This document shows, in pieces, positions 49,820 to 61,447 of a stretch of DNA of 64,000 nucleotides. Under the pieces are notes generated by a model. That model searched no databases. It was not told the origin of the DNA and worked only from the letters and a program-made list of their open reading frames with translations. A program made the translations under genes and the position numbers. This DNA is from Sinohyriopsis cumingii. Taxonomy: Eukaryota; Mollusca; Bivalvia; Unionida; Unionidae. The first letter of the stretch is position 1. Every line of letters begins with the position of its first letter. The stretch is from NCBI GenBank assembly GCA_028554795.2, contig CM068839.1, positions 89,128,182 through 89,192,181 of the forward strand, in the 5' to 3' direction.

Positions 49820-51740
49820 ATATAGCACTGAATATCAAAGGTCTAAATGGAGGACCCAAAGTCAGAAACAATTATTTATGCAATCACTACAGATGTATTT
49901 AGTTGACAAAGTTATGTTCATTTTAATAACATCATAAGCAAAATACTAATGTCCAAATCTTAATTGACTTTAATTTAAATTATCTTCAAAAATGTGCTAT
50001 TTTAGAATGTTTATATGAATGACGCTGTCAACATTTCAATACAAGTTTGTGCATGCACTCCCTCACAGTGCAAATGCACAACACTATATTTGGGAGTATT
50101 GTGGTCTGAAAACCAAATCTGTTGTAAACAATGACGTAAAATGTGTCAATCATCATATACTGTGTATAATTCAACATGAAGTCTTTCAGACATCTTGAAA
50201 CTAATATTAAATTCTCCCTTAGAAACTTAGGTGAACTATATCAGAATACAGACTTAATTTTTCAGACCAGAGTCAAGGCACCAATTTGACAACACAACCT
50301 ACTTAGTCGGATAAAGAATGTAATAAGGCAAAACATAATAAAAACTACCATTTACGACGCTTTTGATTCTCAAATACTGCATCCGATCTTAAGCTACACA
50401 GAGAGTATAAATCAATTAATGCACTCAAGATAAATATCGAAAGTACAAGATTACTTAAAATAATTTGGAAAAAAACAACCTGGATATGATATGATATAAC
50501 TTTTTTATCAGTGCATGACTGAAATCATCTTACCATTCATTAATGTTCTTTATAACAAAACTCTGAATCTGGATAATTTTCCACACACACATAGAAAGAA
50601 CTTTGCAAACATGTACATAAACGCTGTTCTACTATGTTTACTCCAAAAATTTTAAGTAGAGAGTTACAGGATATATTTAGTATATACACGTGCATAGTCA
50701 TATTTTGAAACATAAGACAGCTGAAAGCAGTTTTTGTGCACGAATTACTAACTGTAGTAAATGAATAATGTATCCGTTGTAAAAGGATAGAAAACATCGC
50801 TAGTTTTTTAAGCAGACCTAATCGTGTACTTTTTTCTCAGAACTGTACCTAAGTGAGCTTAAAGCAAGTCCGTACAGTTGCAAGATTCTGTATTCACTGT
50901 GAATTCATTTATTTTCATGGGCATCCATTTCCAATGATTTTGTGAAAAACTATATTCTTGTTGGTATTTAAATTCTGGGTCATACTGTTTCCAAAGAAGG
51001 ATCATTCTTCACTGGGTTGCTAAATTTGCATTTTACATGTCATAATGAATTTAGGAATGACAGAAACTGAAGACGTATGCATGTGTAACATGTACAAAAA
51101 ATAGAAGAGTGCCTTACAGAGACCATTCTCAGTGTTCAATTTACTAAAAAAAATTTCAACGATTTTGGCTGCTCATTATGAAAGGATAATTATGAAGGTA
51201 AACTGGCCACTGTGGAAATACAAAGGTGCTCTTTACGTGGGATATCTAATTATATGGGATCCCATTAAAAAGAGGTAAAAATATTATCAATTAATGAGCA
51301 ATGTGCCAGGGAATAAAAACATGCTCGTAAGACATGATTTCTTGATATATCAACTCTTGCTATATGTCAAGTGTACCATATTCCATCCCTCCAGCTCTAA
51401 CAGCTTAAGAGCCCAAAAAGAATAAAAACAAGAAAAAATAAATATACACAATGATAAGCCAAGAACAAGACCTTAACATTAAACTTAAAATATGGTATGC
51501 AACACTTTCTAGTAGCTATTTGCAATTACACCAACATTCGTCCATTTATTGCAATCTGAAGTTAAAAGCCCAAGCAAAAGTCATTTTAATGGAATTAACT
51601 GCTAACACTATTTAACATGCTTTTCACAAGAAGACAGCTGATAACGATGAAGAGCTTGGTGGGACTGAAATTTGCATTCAATTTTCTGTATAGAAAATCC
51701 TACATCTATAAATGAAATTATACACAAAATTAATAACCAA
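49820..51740. other. OXSR1 D-E intron, nothing recognised
   Basis: Nearly 2 kb of AT-rich non-coding sequence; no element or RNA gene seen. Confidence 0.5.
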
Positions 51741-51745
51741 CTTAC

Positions 51746-51794
51746 TTTGGCTTTCTTGAAAAATTCATGCTTCAGTAACTGTTTTGCGGTAGGC
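51746..51794 (-). CDS. OXSR1: OXSR1 exon D: last kinase helix
   Basis: A short 49-bp exon: one base completing Arg, then 16 codons PTAKQLLKHEFFKKAK, equivalent to the RPTA.ELL.H.FF.KAK end of the Ste20 kinase domain. Acceptor catttcag; donor GTAAGT. A 13.5-kb intron follows. Confidence 0.95.
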
Positions 51795-51995
51795 CTGAAA
51801 TGAGTACAAAGAAAAGAAAATAAAAACTTTACAATTTCCATGACAGGAAACTTCCTAAAGTTACTTTGTCATGAGCCAACACAAACTGACAGCAGGATCT
51901 TAAACATCACAACCTTTAAGACAGAAATTTTTCAATGCTTACAAATAAACCACCTACAGTCTGTTATTCATAATCCACAAGTTTTCAACAGGGAA

Positions 51996-52085
51996 TGTGT
52001 GTGATTTGGGTTTTTAAAGTAGCTTTAACAGTTTTTCAGTCATATCACTACGTCTGCAGCGTGGCAGTTTATAACGATGTCAACA
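51996..52085 (-). mobile_element. SINE family A fragment (tail)
   Basis: Only gtgtgatttgggtttttaaa to gtggcagtttataacgatgt remains. In the short C-D intron of the kinase gene. Confidence 0.7.
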
Positions 52086-52864
52086 GAACATTATTATGTG
52101 TACTGTATAGTGTAGTATCAAACCAAGTCATTTGACTGAAGAAAATATTGCATATGTATCTGTGTGTGTCTCTGTGTGTACAGAAACAAAACTACATATG
52201 TTGGTAATGCAGTTACCAAATCAATGCATACTAAACAAGAAATACTTGCAGGATTAGTGTTTAATTATAATTGTAAATCTCTCCACCCATACAACTCAAA
52301 AAAAAATTCTGTTTCAGTCCTTAGTTGACAACAGTACATGTAACTTTAACATTACATTGGCAAGTGGATAGTGCATATTGGAGTGATTTGAAGCTGTTGT
52401 CGGCATTTCCGACTACTAAATTCAAAGAATTAAGATGACAAGGGGAGTATGTGGCAATGACCTAAACTAGGACAAAGAATATGACTGATAAACTTGCATC
52501 AACAGGGGATATAACAGCCGACTGAGAAGGCACTAGTGGTCTATTGTTTTCCCTTAAATAGGCAGGTAAATTATTTGATTTATAAAAAGCTATTGCACTG
52601 TATGGTACTTGCATGTGTACGCCATATCTGTTGGCAAATAATTGGCATGGGATTGAATAACGATTGTAAACAGGATGCCCTGAAGACAAACACAAATTTT
52701 CAGTGCTAAAATTGGTTACAATGTTGCCACTACCAGTGGAAATTTAGTAATTTTCTCTCAGCAGTTGATAAATACAGACTTGACAATAAATGCCAAAATA
52801 ACTTCCCAATTATTTATTTTCCTTACTTCTTTTTCTACCACAAGAATATGTCTGATGTCATTAC

Positions 52865-52998
52865 CTTTTTTCTGGGTCCTTCTTAAGACACTCAGAAATA
52901 AATTTTCGGAAGACTTTACCATAGGACTTGAACTGGTCCTTGTCTTCAGCCCCCGACTCAAGAGTCGGCGGTTCATTCTGTAATGTCAGCATCAGCAC
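52865..52998 (-). CDS. OXSR1: OXSR1 exon C: kinase C-lobe
   Basis: 44 codons plus 2 bases: starts [14 protein letters not shown] and ends CLKKDPEK, the end of the kinase C-lobe. The final arginine codon AG|G is split with the next exon. Acceptor ttttatgcag; donor GTAATG. Confidence 0.96.
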
Positions 52999-52999
52999 C

Positions 53000-53732
53000 T
53001 GCATAAAATCGAAGAAAAATGAATGAACAAATTTAAACTTTACTCTGTAAAAATTGAACAACAATCTGAATCAACTTATCTGAAATATTTTCAAAAGCCC
53101 AGATGCTGGCTAAAAGTAGTCATTGAGGTCAAGGAAACCATACAGTATGCAGACTAACACTCATCTTGTTTGGGCCAACACCAACCCTTTATCATACTAA
53201 CTGATCAAATCAACCTTGGTTTGCTGAGGTGCAATGAATGCATGCTACCGTCACACTCTCATCATCTTTAAATATGATATACATGTGACTTTTTTGTCTT
53301 AAATTAAAAACTCCTGACATGATAATTTCATAAACATTCTTATTAGATGAACTCTTAAGGAATTCAATGAATGGGTCCGAATTCAAACTTACATTTAAAA
53401 ATTATCAAGATACAGAGTTGCATTTGATTATGAAATTAAATGCCTTTTGTGTTCTTATTCAAGATCTTTGTTGGCACATAGGATATTTTGTTTAAAAAAG
53501 AGATGAAAAAACTGGCTATGCCAAGTTACACTGTTGAGCAGTGTTCTGTTGTCATAAAATAATATTAAAAAACCATGATTGTTATATTCAGTGAAACAAT
53601 GCTCAATAGAAACAACAATATAAAAGTTAATGTTTAATGACACATCAGCACATTAAACACTAGTCACATCTTCCAAATCATAATAGTTCTTAGTGGTGAA
53701 AGTGTCATATTTTGTTTATATAAATATGATTA

Positions 53733-53810
<78 letters not shown>

Positions 53811-56350
53811 TTTATTTTACAAATTTCTCTTATTATTTTTATTTAAAAAATTTCCATTCTATGTTTGTTTTGCATTCTTAATCCATACCCTACAAAACAA
53901 TATCATGTAAATGACACATGGTTCCCATGCTTTTCTAAAGATAAATTTCCAGGTCATTTCCAGGATGAAATTAATTTTTTCAAGATTCTCATATGACCAT
54001 TACTGAATGGAAATAAAGAACATTTTAGATTATAAAACATGCATTTTCTAAATCTAAAGATGGTTCCCTTTCAAGACTCTCCAAAACATCTAAGCCAGAA
54101 AAGATGATCATGTAGAAAACCACAAAATGTATCACACAAAACAAATTTGATTATAATCCTTTAAAAACTTTATTTTGCTGACCTACATTATGTTGCTAAG
54201 TGGGAACAACATAATGAACATACAATACTTTTATTTCCTTTCAAGCCTTTAATTCTAAAGAATTCTATAGCATTTTATAGAAAGTAAACATTTCCTATCA
54301 CAGTTTAAAAAAACAATAATCGCAAATAATTAGAATACTGTCTTGTAACAAAGAGAGTTTAACCCTGAATTTATCTGTGCCAATAAAATACCAAGCAAGA
54401 GTTTTCAAACAAACCTAATCTCCTTAAGAAGATCTGGTTAAAAATCCATCTTTTAAAAAACATTTTCAAAAGGGTTGATTTAAATTTTGACAAAAAACCT
54501 TCAAAATTATATACTGTTGGATAAACAAGGACTGAATTTTCTGTAAAATCAGCTTGTCTTCTTGTAATTTGTTAAACCAGTCCCCAAACCTGCATTGATA
54601 CTGGGGCTCAAATCATTTTTTAACATATAATACAAAGGATGACAATTTCTAATTTCAGCTCTGAGATTCAACAATTTGGACTACAAATTTGGATTAAAAT
54701 GAATAGCAGTCCATTGTCTAATCTGGGTTTCCTACGAATGTTCCCACCCCATTTTTCATATTTGGACATTTAGGTTGGGGTGTGGGGTCATTGCAAATTG
54801 AAAATTAGGAACTTGCTGCCACCGTGCAGTAGTTGCAATGGAAATCAGGACTACCAGGTTACATTTCATCAACTCTGATTTTAATACTCACAACTTCTGA
54901 GAAAATAAGTAATTTTCATATCCATTTCATACGTGTATCACTCGATCTAACAATGTTTTAACTCTGCTAGGCCATCCGGTAAGCGGCTATACTTTGCAAA
55001 CACGATGTTTGCCTCTTGTGATGCTAGAGGGGTTTTCAAAGCTTCCACATAAGGAAAGATATGGATATCTAGCTGACTTTGCAAATAAAAGTCTACAGGA
55101 TGAATCTAATCCACTGAGCGTTTGGATTGACTCAGCATATATGTTTATTGCAAGCACCCAAATGATACATACCGTACCCTCTGATTATTCTGGTTAGAAC
55201 TCGATAAATTTAACTCACGATCAGTTTAGTTACGACTCAGTTATGTGATTGTTTTGGGCGTCAAGTGGTGGTGGTAAAATGTACGGGGTTTTCTGGACTT
55301 TTATAAATATTTGCGAAATTCCAGGACTTTTCACAGTTGGGAATTTTTTTAATCATTTCTCCAGACTTTTTTCCAATAGCATGGGAACCCTGATGGCATC
55401 ATGTAGGCCATTACATAACCGGCAAAATACAACATTTATGCTTGGGTCTGGAGAATAAGTTCCTTGCTGACAGATGTACACTGGTCTTCCCAGGATTCAA
55501 ACCCATAACCTACTCTTAATAAGTTCAACATGCTAACCAGTGAGGATTCTGATGGACACAGGGGAGTGCTTAGGTCATTTACAAGTCCAATTTCCTGTTT
55601 TATGATACTTTCTAACTTCTTTATAAAGTATTTTGCACAGAAACTGAACAGTTTCTTTGGACCTCAAGTGAACTTTAAAACAAGGTTTCACTATAAATGG
55701 TTTAATTTTTAACAGCTTGACTCAATCAAATGAATAATGGCATCATATTAAACAACTATCTTAATATATGAAAGTCAGATCTATGAATCTGAGCTGGATC
55801 TTTGCATTTAGTGCACGTGTCCAGAATTCAAAATTTATGTTGAAAATTGTCCTAAATTAATCTAGTGAAACTTTTCTATTAAAGGCACTCACTGGATTTC
55901 TTGCAGGCAGGTGTTCTTAATGTACAGGCTGAACTTAAAAGTAAAAGGAAAGAAATCAGAATATGATGTCCTATGTAAGCAGATGTTTTCTCTGGGGAGT
56001 GTCCACTTAGACAAGTTTATTTAAACATTTTTGAAAAGTTGCCAGGGCATGGAAAGTAAGTCCCTAGGACCTACTTTGCCTTTGGTGAGTAGTACTCTCC
56101 AAAATGAATACACCTATCAAGCTTCATGGCTGTAATTATAACAGTCTGAGAAACACTGAGCTAAACAGAAAAACTTAACACAATGACTAGTGCATGAAAA
56201 GTATGTCACTGTAACCTGCTTATGACCTTGGAGTGTGGTACCCATTCAAGATGAACAAACCCATCAAGTTCCATAGATGTACATAAAATGGTGTAATAGA
56301 AACTAAGCTAAATGCAAACACAATGATAATGTCTTTGACAGTGATGACAC
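53000..56350. other. OXSR1 B-C intron, part left of the DIRS element
   Basis: Mostly AT-rich non-coding. Holds a (TA)n, an eroded family C-like SINE at about 55,440-55,560 (complement of aggattcaaacccataacc) and diverged aggtcat-type ~150-bp repeats at 56,040-56,335. Confidence 0.55.
53736..53800. repeat. (TA)n microsatellite
   Basis: About 32 units, ending in cacacatata. Confidence 0.96.
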
Positions 56351-56400
56351 TGTTAGAAAGCAAATTTTTAGTAAATTGTGTTTTTCCCAGAATACTTACC

Positions 56401-56563
56401 CGATCACATCAACGTTAGGTATATAAGCCCGCTACCCCTCGAATCCAGCCCTACTAAAAGATGAAAATTCGTCTTTTCGGTCTATCTCATATAGACCAAA
56501 GGGCAATAACTCTTGCCCCTTACCTCCCCTTGCCACCGCAAGGTGTCACTAGTTTTTTAAGCT
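56401..56563 (-). repeat. DIRS inverted terminal repeat, 3' side
   Basis: Pairs with 61,286-61,447 at over 90 percent identity by eye. Shared phrases: cgaatccagccctactaaaa, gaaaattcgtcttttcggtc, aagggcaataactcttgccc. It carries a short palindrome (gacgaaaattcgtc type). The outer 41 bases (56,360-56,400) are not shared with the other ITR but are copied, reversed, in the internal complementary region. Confidence 0.95.
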
Positions 56564-56625
56564 GAGCGATATATATTATACGAGGATGCTCGCATAGCGG
56601 GGTGGTTGGGAGGGTTTTTAAGTGA

Positions 56626-56715
56626 TGTGAGCGGGTAAGTATTCTTGGAAAAACACAATTTACTAAAAATTTGCTTTCTCCTTCAAATACGTTCCCCGAT
56701 CACATTAACGTTAGG
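56626..56715 (-). repeat. DIRS internal complementary region (ICR)
   Basis: Two adjoining blocks. 56,634-56,674 (gggtaagtattcttggaaaa...) is the reverse complement of the element's left end from 56,360. 56,678-56,715 (ctccttcaaatacgttcccc...) is the reverse complement of its right end down from 61,466. They meet at TTT 56,675-56,677. In DIRS elements this region templates restoration of the terminal sequences and brings the ends together during circle formation. Confidence 0.93.
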
Positions 56716-56928
56716 AGAATAAGTAATAGGAGGAGGGAATGCTGAGCATCCTACCTCTACCCCCGGTACCTTCTAGGGAATGATGGCTCCTAATTTCATC
56801 AGCAACACAGCCTAGGGTCACGTGATATATGACCCCTATATACGGTTAAGAAGATTGTTATTGAAATCTTCTTACCTACGAAATTTCACTGGCGAATCCA
56901 GCGAAGCTGATAGGCCGTGCTGATTGTT

Positions 56929-58010
56929 TTAAATGGGTCTGGTGGTCATCTGGGCTGCCGACACCGGACCTACCAGATTCAAGGTTTGCCTCTGAGAAGC
57001 CAAATCTCTGAGATAAAAACTGGAGAAGGTTGACTCTGCATGCCAGCCAACAGCTTCTATTATATCTCGGATCGAAACATTGCGTTTGAATGCCAGGCTC
57101 GCCGAGATTGCTCTAATCTCATGAGCCATAATCTTCATGAGGCGACTCTGATCTTGTGAGACCTCAGAGTACGTTGAGCGTATAACCCACTTCAGCCATG
57201 AAGCAAGGGCTTGAGGGGTGATATCCCGTTTACCAGCTTTGACCGGAAGAAAGAGGCGCTTACGTGTGTCCCGACATGCCTCTGTGCGTTTTAAATAGTG
57301 CTTGAGTGCACGAACAGTATCTTGCATGGCTGCTGCTCCTGACTTATCTATGGAAGAGAGCGAGCAAATGACGATTCTTTGATTGCCAATGGATGGTAAC
57401 CTATTTTTTGGCTACAAAGCCTGGTTGCGTCAGGAGGACCACCGAACCATCTGATCTGAACTGAAGAAAGTTCGGGTCACTGGAAAGGGCATGTAACTCA
57501 GTCACCCTGCATGCTGAAGCTAAGGCTATCAAGAAACATGTTTTGTATGATAGTAGCTTTAATGAAGTGTGGGCTAAAGATTCAAATTTGTCTGAATTGA
57601 GCCATGTTAAAACCCAGGGCAGATTCCATTTTGGAAACAGGGTGAGGGATTTTGGTCGATTGAAATCAAAATTGGATAAAAGATCTGATAGATCTTTGTT
57701 ATGCCCAATATCACATCTACCATGATGGCGGAATGTGTCTGATATCATGGAGCAGTAGCCTTTGATAGTAATTGGGGCCAACTGTTTCTCCTCGAAAAGC
57801 CAGAGAAAAAAAGTCGGCCAGTTGAGGGATTGAGACACTCAAAGGGACGATGTTATTGATATGGCACCAGTCCCTGAAAACACGCCACTTTCCCTCGTAA
57901 GCCTTCAGAGTGGAGGGCCTTCTTGCTCTTGAGATTCTCTCCACAATCGAAGGTTTAAACTGTTTGTCTCGCAAGGCTGCCCAGACAAGGGCCAAGCATG
58001 AAGAAGAAGA
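56929..58010 (-). pseudogene. DIRS tyrosine recombinase, two frameshifts
   Basis: Integrates the circular DNA intermediate in DIRS elements. Three frames in order. (1) To about 57,812: VERISRARRPSTLKAYEGKW, the core-binding domain. (2) About 57,812-57,409: PITIKGYCSMISDTFRHHGR, then LIALASACRVTELHAL with the first catalytic Arg. (3) About 57,404-56,929: LMKIMAHEIRAISASLAF with the HxxR box, then VGWHAESTFSSFYLRDL with the His/Trp position and the Tyr nucleophile. The frame changes at an A7 run (57,806-57,812, plus strand) and at a T6 run (57,404-57,409). All catalytic positions are kept; only the frame is lost. Confidence 0.9.
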
Positions 58011-58342
58011 CAGTCTGGGCAGGGGTGGAACACCTGTGACCGCGGTTGTTTGAGAAGATTTGGGCTGGTTGGAATCTTCCTGGGTAGATCTATCGCTAGA
58101 TTGAGTAGATCGGTGACCCAGGACTTGTTCCATCTGAGAGGGGCAATCAGAATCATCCGACAGTTCTGACCCATTAACCTCTGGATTATTTTCGGTACCA
58201 AAACCGTGGGAGGGTAGGCGAATGCCCACAACCCCTCCCAGCTGATTGACAGAGTGTTCATGGCCCAAGCCTCTGGGTCTGGAACCGGAGAGACGAAGGT
58301 GGGCAACTTGTGATTCCACCTTGTCACAGAAAGATCGATCAT
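57905..58342 (-). pseudogene. DIRS region after RNase H
   Basis: VTRWNHKLPTFVSPVPDPEA, then ISWEGLWAFAYPPTVLVPKI and PLRWNKSWVTDLLNLAIDLP: the conserved segment after the RNase H core (FVSP.PDP.A...D.....W.....YAFPP..L...). It sits in its own frame because of the deletion. Its 3' part overlaps the recombinase start in another frame, as is usual for DIRS elements. Confidence 0.85.
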
Positions 58343-58821
58343 CGGACACCCCCAAAGTGTGCAAATCCAAAGGGTAGGACCTGGAACTGATAAATTATGT
58401 CGCGGTAAGTGAATCGGAGAAATTTCCGTGGCGCGGGGTGGATAGGAACGTGAAAATACGCGTCGGTCATATCTAGACTGACGGCATACTCGTCCCGCCG
58501 GATGGAAAGACAGATTGATCTCGCCGTTTCCATCTTGAATTTCGGTGGTAAAATGTATTGGTTGAGGCGACTCAGGTCGATGATCGGCCTCAACTTGCTG
58601 TTTGCCTTCTGGATAAGAAACAGCCTGGAATAAAACCCTGGCAATTGCAGTTTTTTCACAATCTCCACCGCCCGTTTTTCTATGAGCGACTGTATCTCCT
58701 GTTGTAGAAAGGTATCCTTCTCCCGATCTGTCGGTACGTCCGTGAAGAGGGGAGAGGAGGACAGGGGAGGGGTTGGATAAATGAAATCCGAAGTCCCTCT
58801 GAAATGACCTGGATCACCCAA
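58339..58821 (-). pseudogene. DIRS reverse transcriptase, truncated before YxDD
   Basis: True RT sequence from about 58,785: PPLSSSPLFTDVP, then LIEKRAVEIV, SRLFLIQKANSKLRPIIDLS (fingers), AVSLDMTDAYFHVPIHP (the first catalytic Asp region, SLDM.DAYFHV) and FQVLPFGFA. After LPFGFA the sequence jumps to unrelated RNase H-side sequence (HFGGVR, stop). The Y.DD motif, thumb and the first half of RNase H are missing through an internal deletion with its join at about 58,355. The protein cannot be active. Confidence 0.92.
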
Positions 58822-60557
58822 TTGTTCTGAGGAAAAAAAGTGGTCCAGTGGTCCTGAAATTGCAGGAGGCGGCCGCCCACAGGTAGGCTCTCCGTGGGTG
58901 GTGGAGAGGGTATGTCAATTTTTAGAGTTAGGAGGCTTGAAGACGGAGAAACTTTGTTTCTTACCACCTCTGTTTGGTTGCCTCCTAGCTTGACTAGACT
59001 GTTGTCTTTTGGCATTGGGTTGGGATCTATACTGCATATTTGATTGTAAGGCTCCCTTGTCCCTGGTTCGCCAATCATCCCTCCGCTGTGGCAGGGGCTG
59101 ATTTTTTCTAAATGCCTGCGAGGGTTGGGCGCGAGTTGGAGGAGCAGTTCCTGAGCTGCCTGCTTCCGAACTTCTTCAATTTTTCCTCCAAAGAGTAAAG
59201 GCGACCCAAACTGAGTCATCTGTAAAGCCAGAGTATGATGGGGCTTCAGTGACATGAACCGCAGACATGCATCCCGTCGTACCAGGTCTAAGTTGGCAGA
59301 AGCAGTCAACGCATTAGCCATGGAATGGTGAGCTGCCCTGTTAATAACTCTAGCAATCCGGTACGTCGCTTCCCAAGCGTGGTCATTGTTGGATTTTTCT
59401 GCGAGTCGGAAAATGGCTAATGAAGCCAAGTCTAACATTGAAGACGTAGCGACTACGTTCCGGACTAGCTTTGACGTGGCATGGAACACACTTTTGTCCA
59501 CTTTGTAAAACAGTGGAGCGGACATGTGAACTGCTGCCATATTTTTGTCCAGGGCCGGAAGATCCGTACTGAAGGCGTCTGAATGAGTTTTGTACCAGTG
59601 ACACGAGAACGTCGCTGGTACTTGGCTTTCTGAAAAGAACGCCTTAGCATTCCCCAGATCACCTATTCGTCCTGATAGACGATCACTGATCTCCTTAATT
59701 TTTGCCAACTGGGGAAGGAGCCGGAAGGACGGCGTCTCTTCCTCCCCATCAAGATCTACAGATGCCTTAACTTTGTAGTCTTGAGTGGCGGTAGGAGGTG
59801 GAGGGCGTTCTGAAGTTGCCAACACCCTATAAATTTCTTCCACTGCCACCTTGAAGCCAAACTCAGTCCGTTCCATGGTTGGATCTGTGTACGGCTGATT
59901 TGCAGGAGTTTCGTCACCCTCACTTTGTGCCGAGTCGTGTTCTGTAATAGCTTGCATTTCTGGATAGAGCATACCAGGTGGCATAGATGACGCGATTCCG
60001 TCATCATTAACACTGTCACTAACTCTCCCTTGTGGATAAGCCATGAACATATGGACGGCCGGCCCTGCCGGCTGGTTTGTCTGGCTTGTGGTCGGTCTGA
60101 ATGCTGGCGACGGTCCTGCTATCACCGGTACCGGCTGCTCCAATGGCCTGGCTGGACGGACAGATTTCTCACTAAAATCTCCGCCATAGTAATGGTATGT
60201 TGCCAGCGGTACAGCTTGATGGACGGATTTATCACTAAAATCCCCATAAGTCATGTTTGGTCGGACCGTTTTAGCAATAGGGTCCCCATGCTGGGACAGT
60301 TGGACGGCCGGTGACGTAGAGGTTGTATAAAGATATGGATCCGATGGATCTGGAAAAAAAAACATGCGTCCTGACTTACAGGCCCAAAGGCCATGCTCGG
60401 ACATGCGGGGGGACTTACGCCCACTGGGCAGCCTAAAATTGGGGGAACATTCCCCCAAAGAGTCAGAAAAAGCTGTGGAAGCGAGCGAGGGAAATAAGGG
60501 TAATATCTGGCCTGATGTCAATAGCTGCGTCGTTGTTTCCTGGACCAAATGACGCAT
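58680..60557 (-). pseudogene. DIRS gag-like ORF1, main part, running into RT start
   Basis: 625 codons in the same frame as the zinc-finger part, separated only by the TAG. Residues 1-290 are low-complexity, Pro/Ser rich. Residues about 300-480 are a helical, conserved-looking gag core (KIKEISDRLSGRIGDLGNAK, MAAVHMSAPLFYKVDKSV, FGGKIEEVRKQAAQELL). Residues about 560-590 read VGGRLLQFQDHW...NNWVIQVISEGL, the conserved opening of DIRS reverse transcriptase (GGRL..F...W....WV...I..G). The true RT reading leaves this frame near 58,780; the last 30 codons are therefore out-of-frame noise. Confidence 0.85.
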
Positions 60558-60923
60558 CTATTCAAAGTTGGACTGTTGTACCCTGTCAACATTATTTTCC
60601 TCCATTGCCGCTGATGTTACTGTGGCTGAAGGTTGCAAACGACGAACTTTAGGTGAAGGGGGGACCCCAACGTCCCCCACAAGGCTCGCAATAGAGGCTG
60701 TTTTCGGATGTATACTGAGGACATCAATGCTATCTTTCTTCATCTTATTCCGTCTATCCCTTCCTTTTGCTGCCTTCTGGACTACATCAGCCCATGTTTG
60801 CTCTGTCCAAGTATTACACACGCTGCATGGTACAGATGATGTACACTTGGCACATACAATACAAGAGTCATGGTTGTCTTCTTTTGCTTTGAACTTTTTG
60901 CATTTCATGCATTTGGTTGACAT
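60558..60923 (-). pseudogene. DIRS gag-like ORF1, N-terminal zinc-finger part
   Basis: From the ATG at 60,923-60,921 (MSTKCMKCKKFKAKE...) the protein has Cys pairs CMKC, CIVCAKC, CSVC and a W-rich end WTEQTWADVV within the first 50 residues, a zinc-binding start often seen on DIRS ORF1. A basic stretch (KGRDRRNKMKKD) follows. I chose this ATG over the one at 61,097 because a strong splice-acceptor-like tract (cttgtgttgtttcag) ends five bases before it and cysteine patterning begins right after. The frame ends at TAG (60,560-60,558), directly followed in the same frame by ATG. Confidence 0.8.
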
Positions 60924-60960
60924 TTCTACTGAAACAACACAAGAAAAGAAAACAAAGCAC
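60924..60960 (-). promoter_or_regulatory. Consensus 3' splice site ahead of DIRS ORF1
   Basis: On the minus strand a tract of about 28 mostly pyrimidine bases, ending cttgtgttgtttcag, has its AG at 60,930-60,929, five bases before the presumed ORF1 ATG. Either the element splices its own 5' leader, or the host transcript, which runs in the same direction, could use it. Only the sequence is seen. Confidence 0.5.
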
Positions 60961-61285
60961 AAATTAGCAATTCTGCATGTTATTACTTCGCTAATACCAC
61001 AACCGTTACTAACGGAGTAAGCGAAATTAGTCAGTGTTGTGTTAACTCTTAACTGACAAAACGAGTTCCGCGATAGCGTGTGTAACATGGTCTTCAATAA
61101 ACGAAATCCGTAAGGGTGACAAAGTCACTCAATTTTGAAAAAAATTGTTAAAATAATGTATACAACCTGTAGAAGAATGATTGTCCAATGCAATAAATCC
61201 AAATTTAACTTCGGATGGTCCAATTTAACGCTAAGATGGCTTGGATTGTTTGCAGGTATAATGTATGTGTTATCCGTACAAGCGA

Positions 61286-61447
61286 AGCTTAAAAACTAGT
61301 GACACCTGGCGGTGGCAAGGGGAGGTAAGGGGCAAGAGTTATTGCCCTTTGGTCAATATGAGATAGACCGAAAAGACGAATTTTCGTCTTTTAGTAGGGC
61401 TGGATTCGAGAGGTAGCAGGCTTATATCCCTAACATTAATGTGATCG
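61286..61447 (-). repeat. DIRS inverted terminal repeat, 5' side
   Basis: Partner of 56,401-56,563; outer extension 61,448-61,469 unique to this end and stored in the ICR. It should contain the element's promoter, since transcription runs leftward from here, but no TATA-like box stands out. Confidence 0.93.

Noticed and set aside
58905-60552. Other long frames inside the DIRS element (e.g. plus strand 60,568-61,020; minus 59,756-60,019)
   Set aside because: Shadows of gag in other frames; no domain content.
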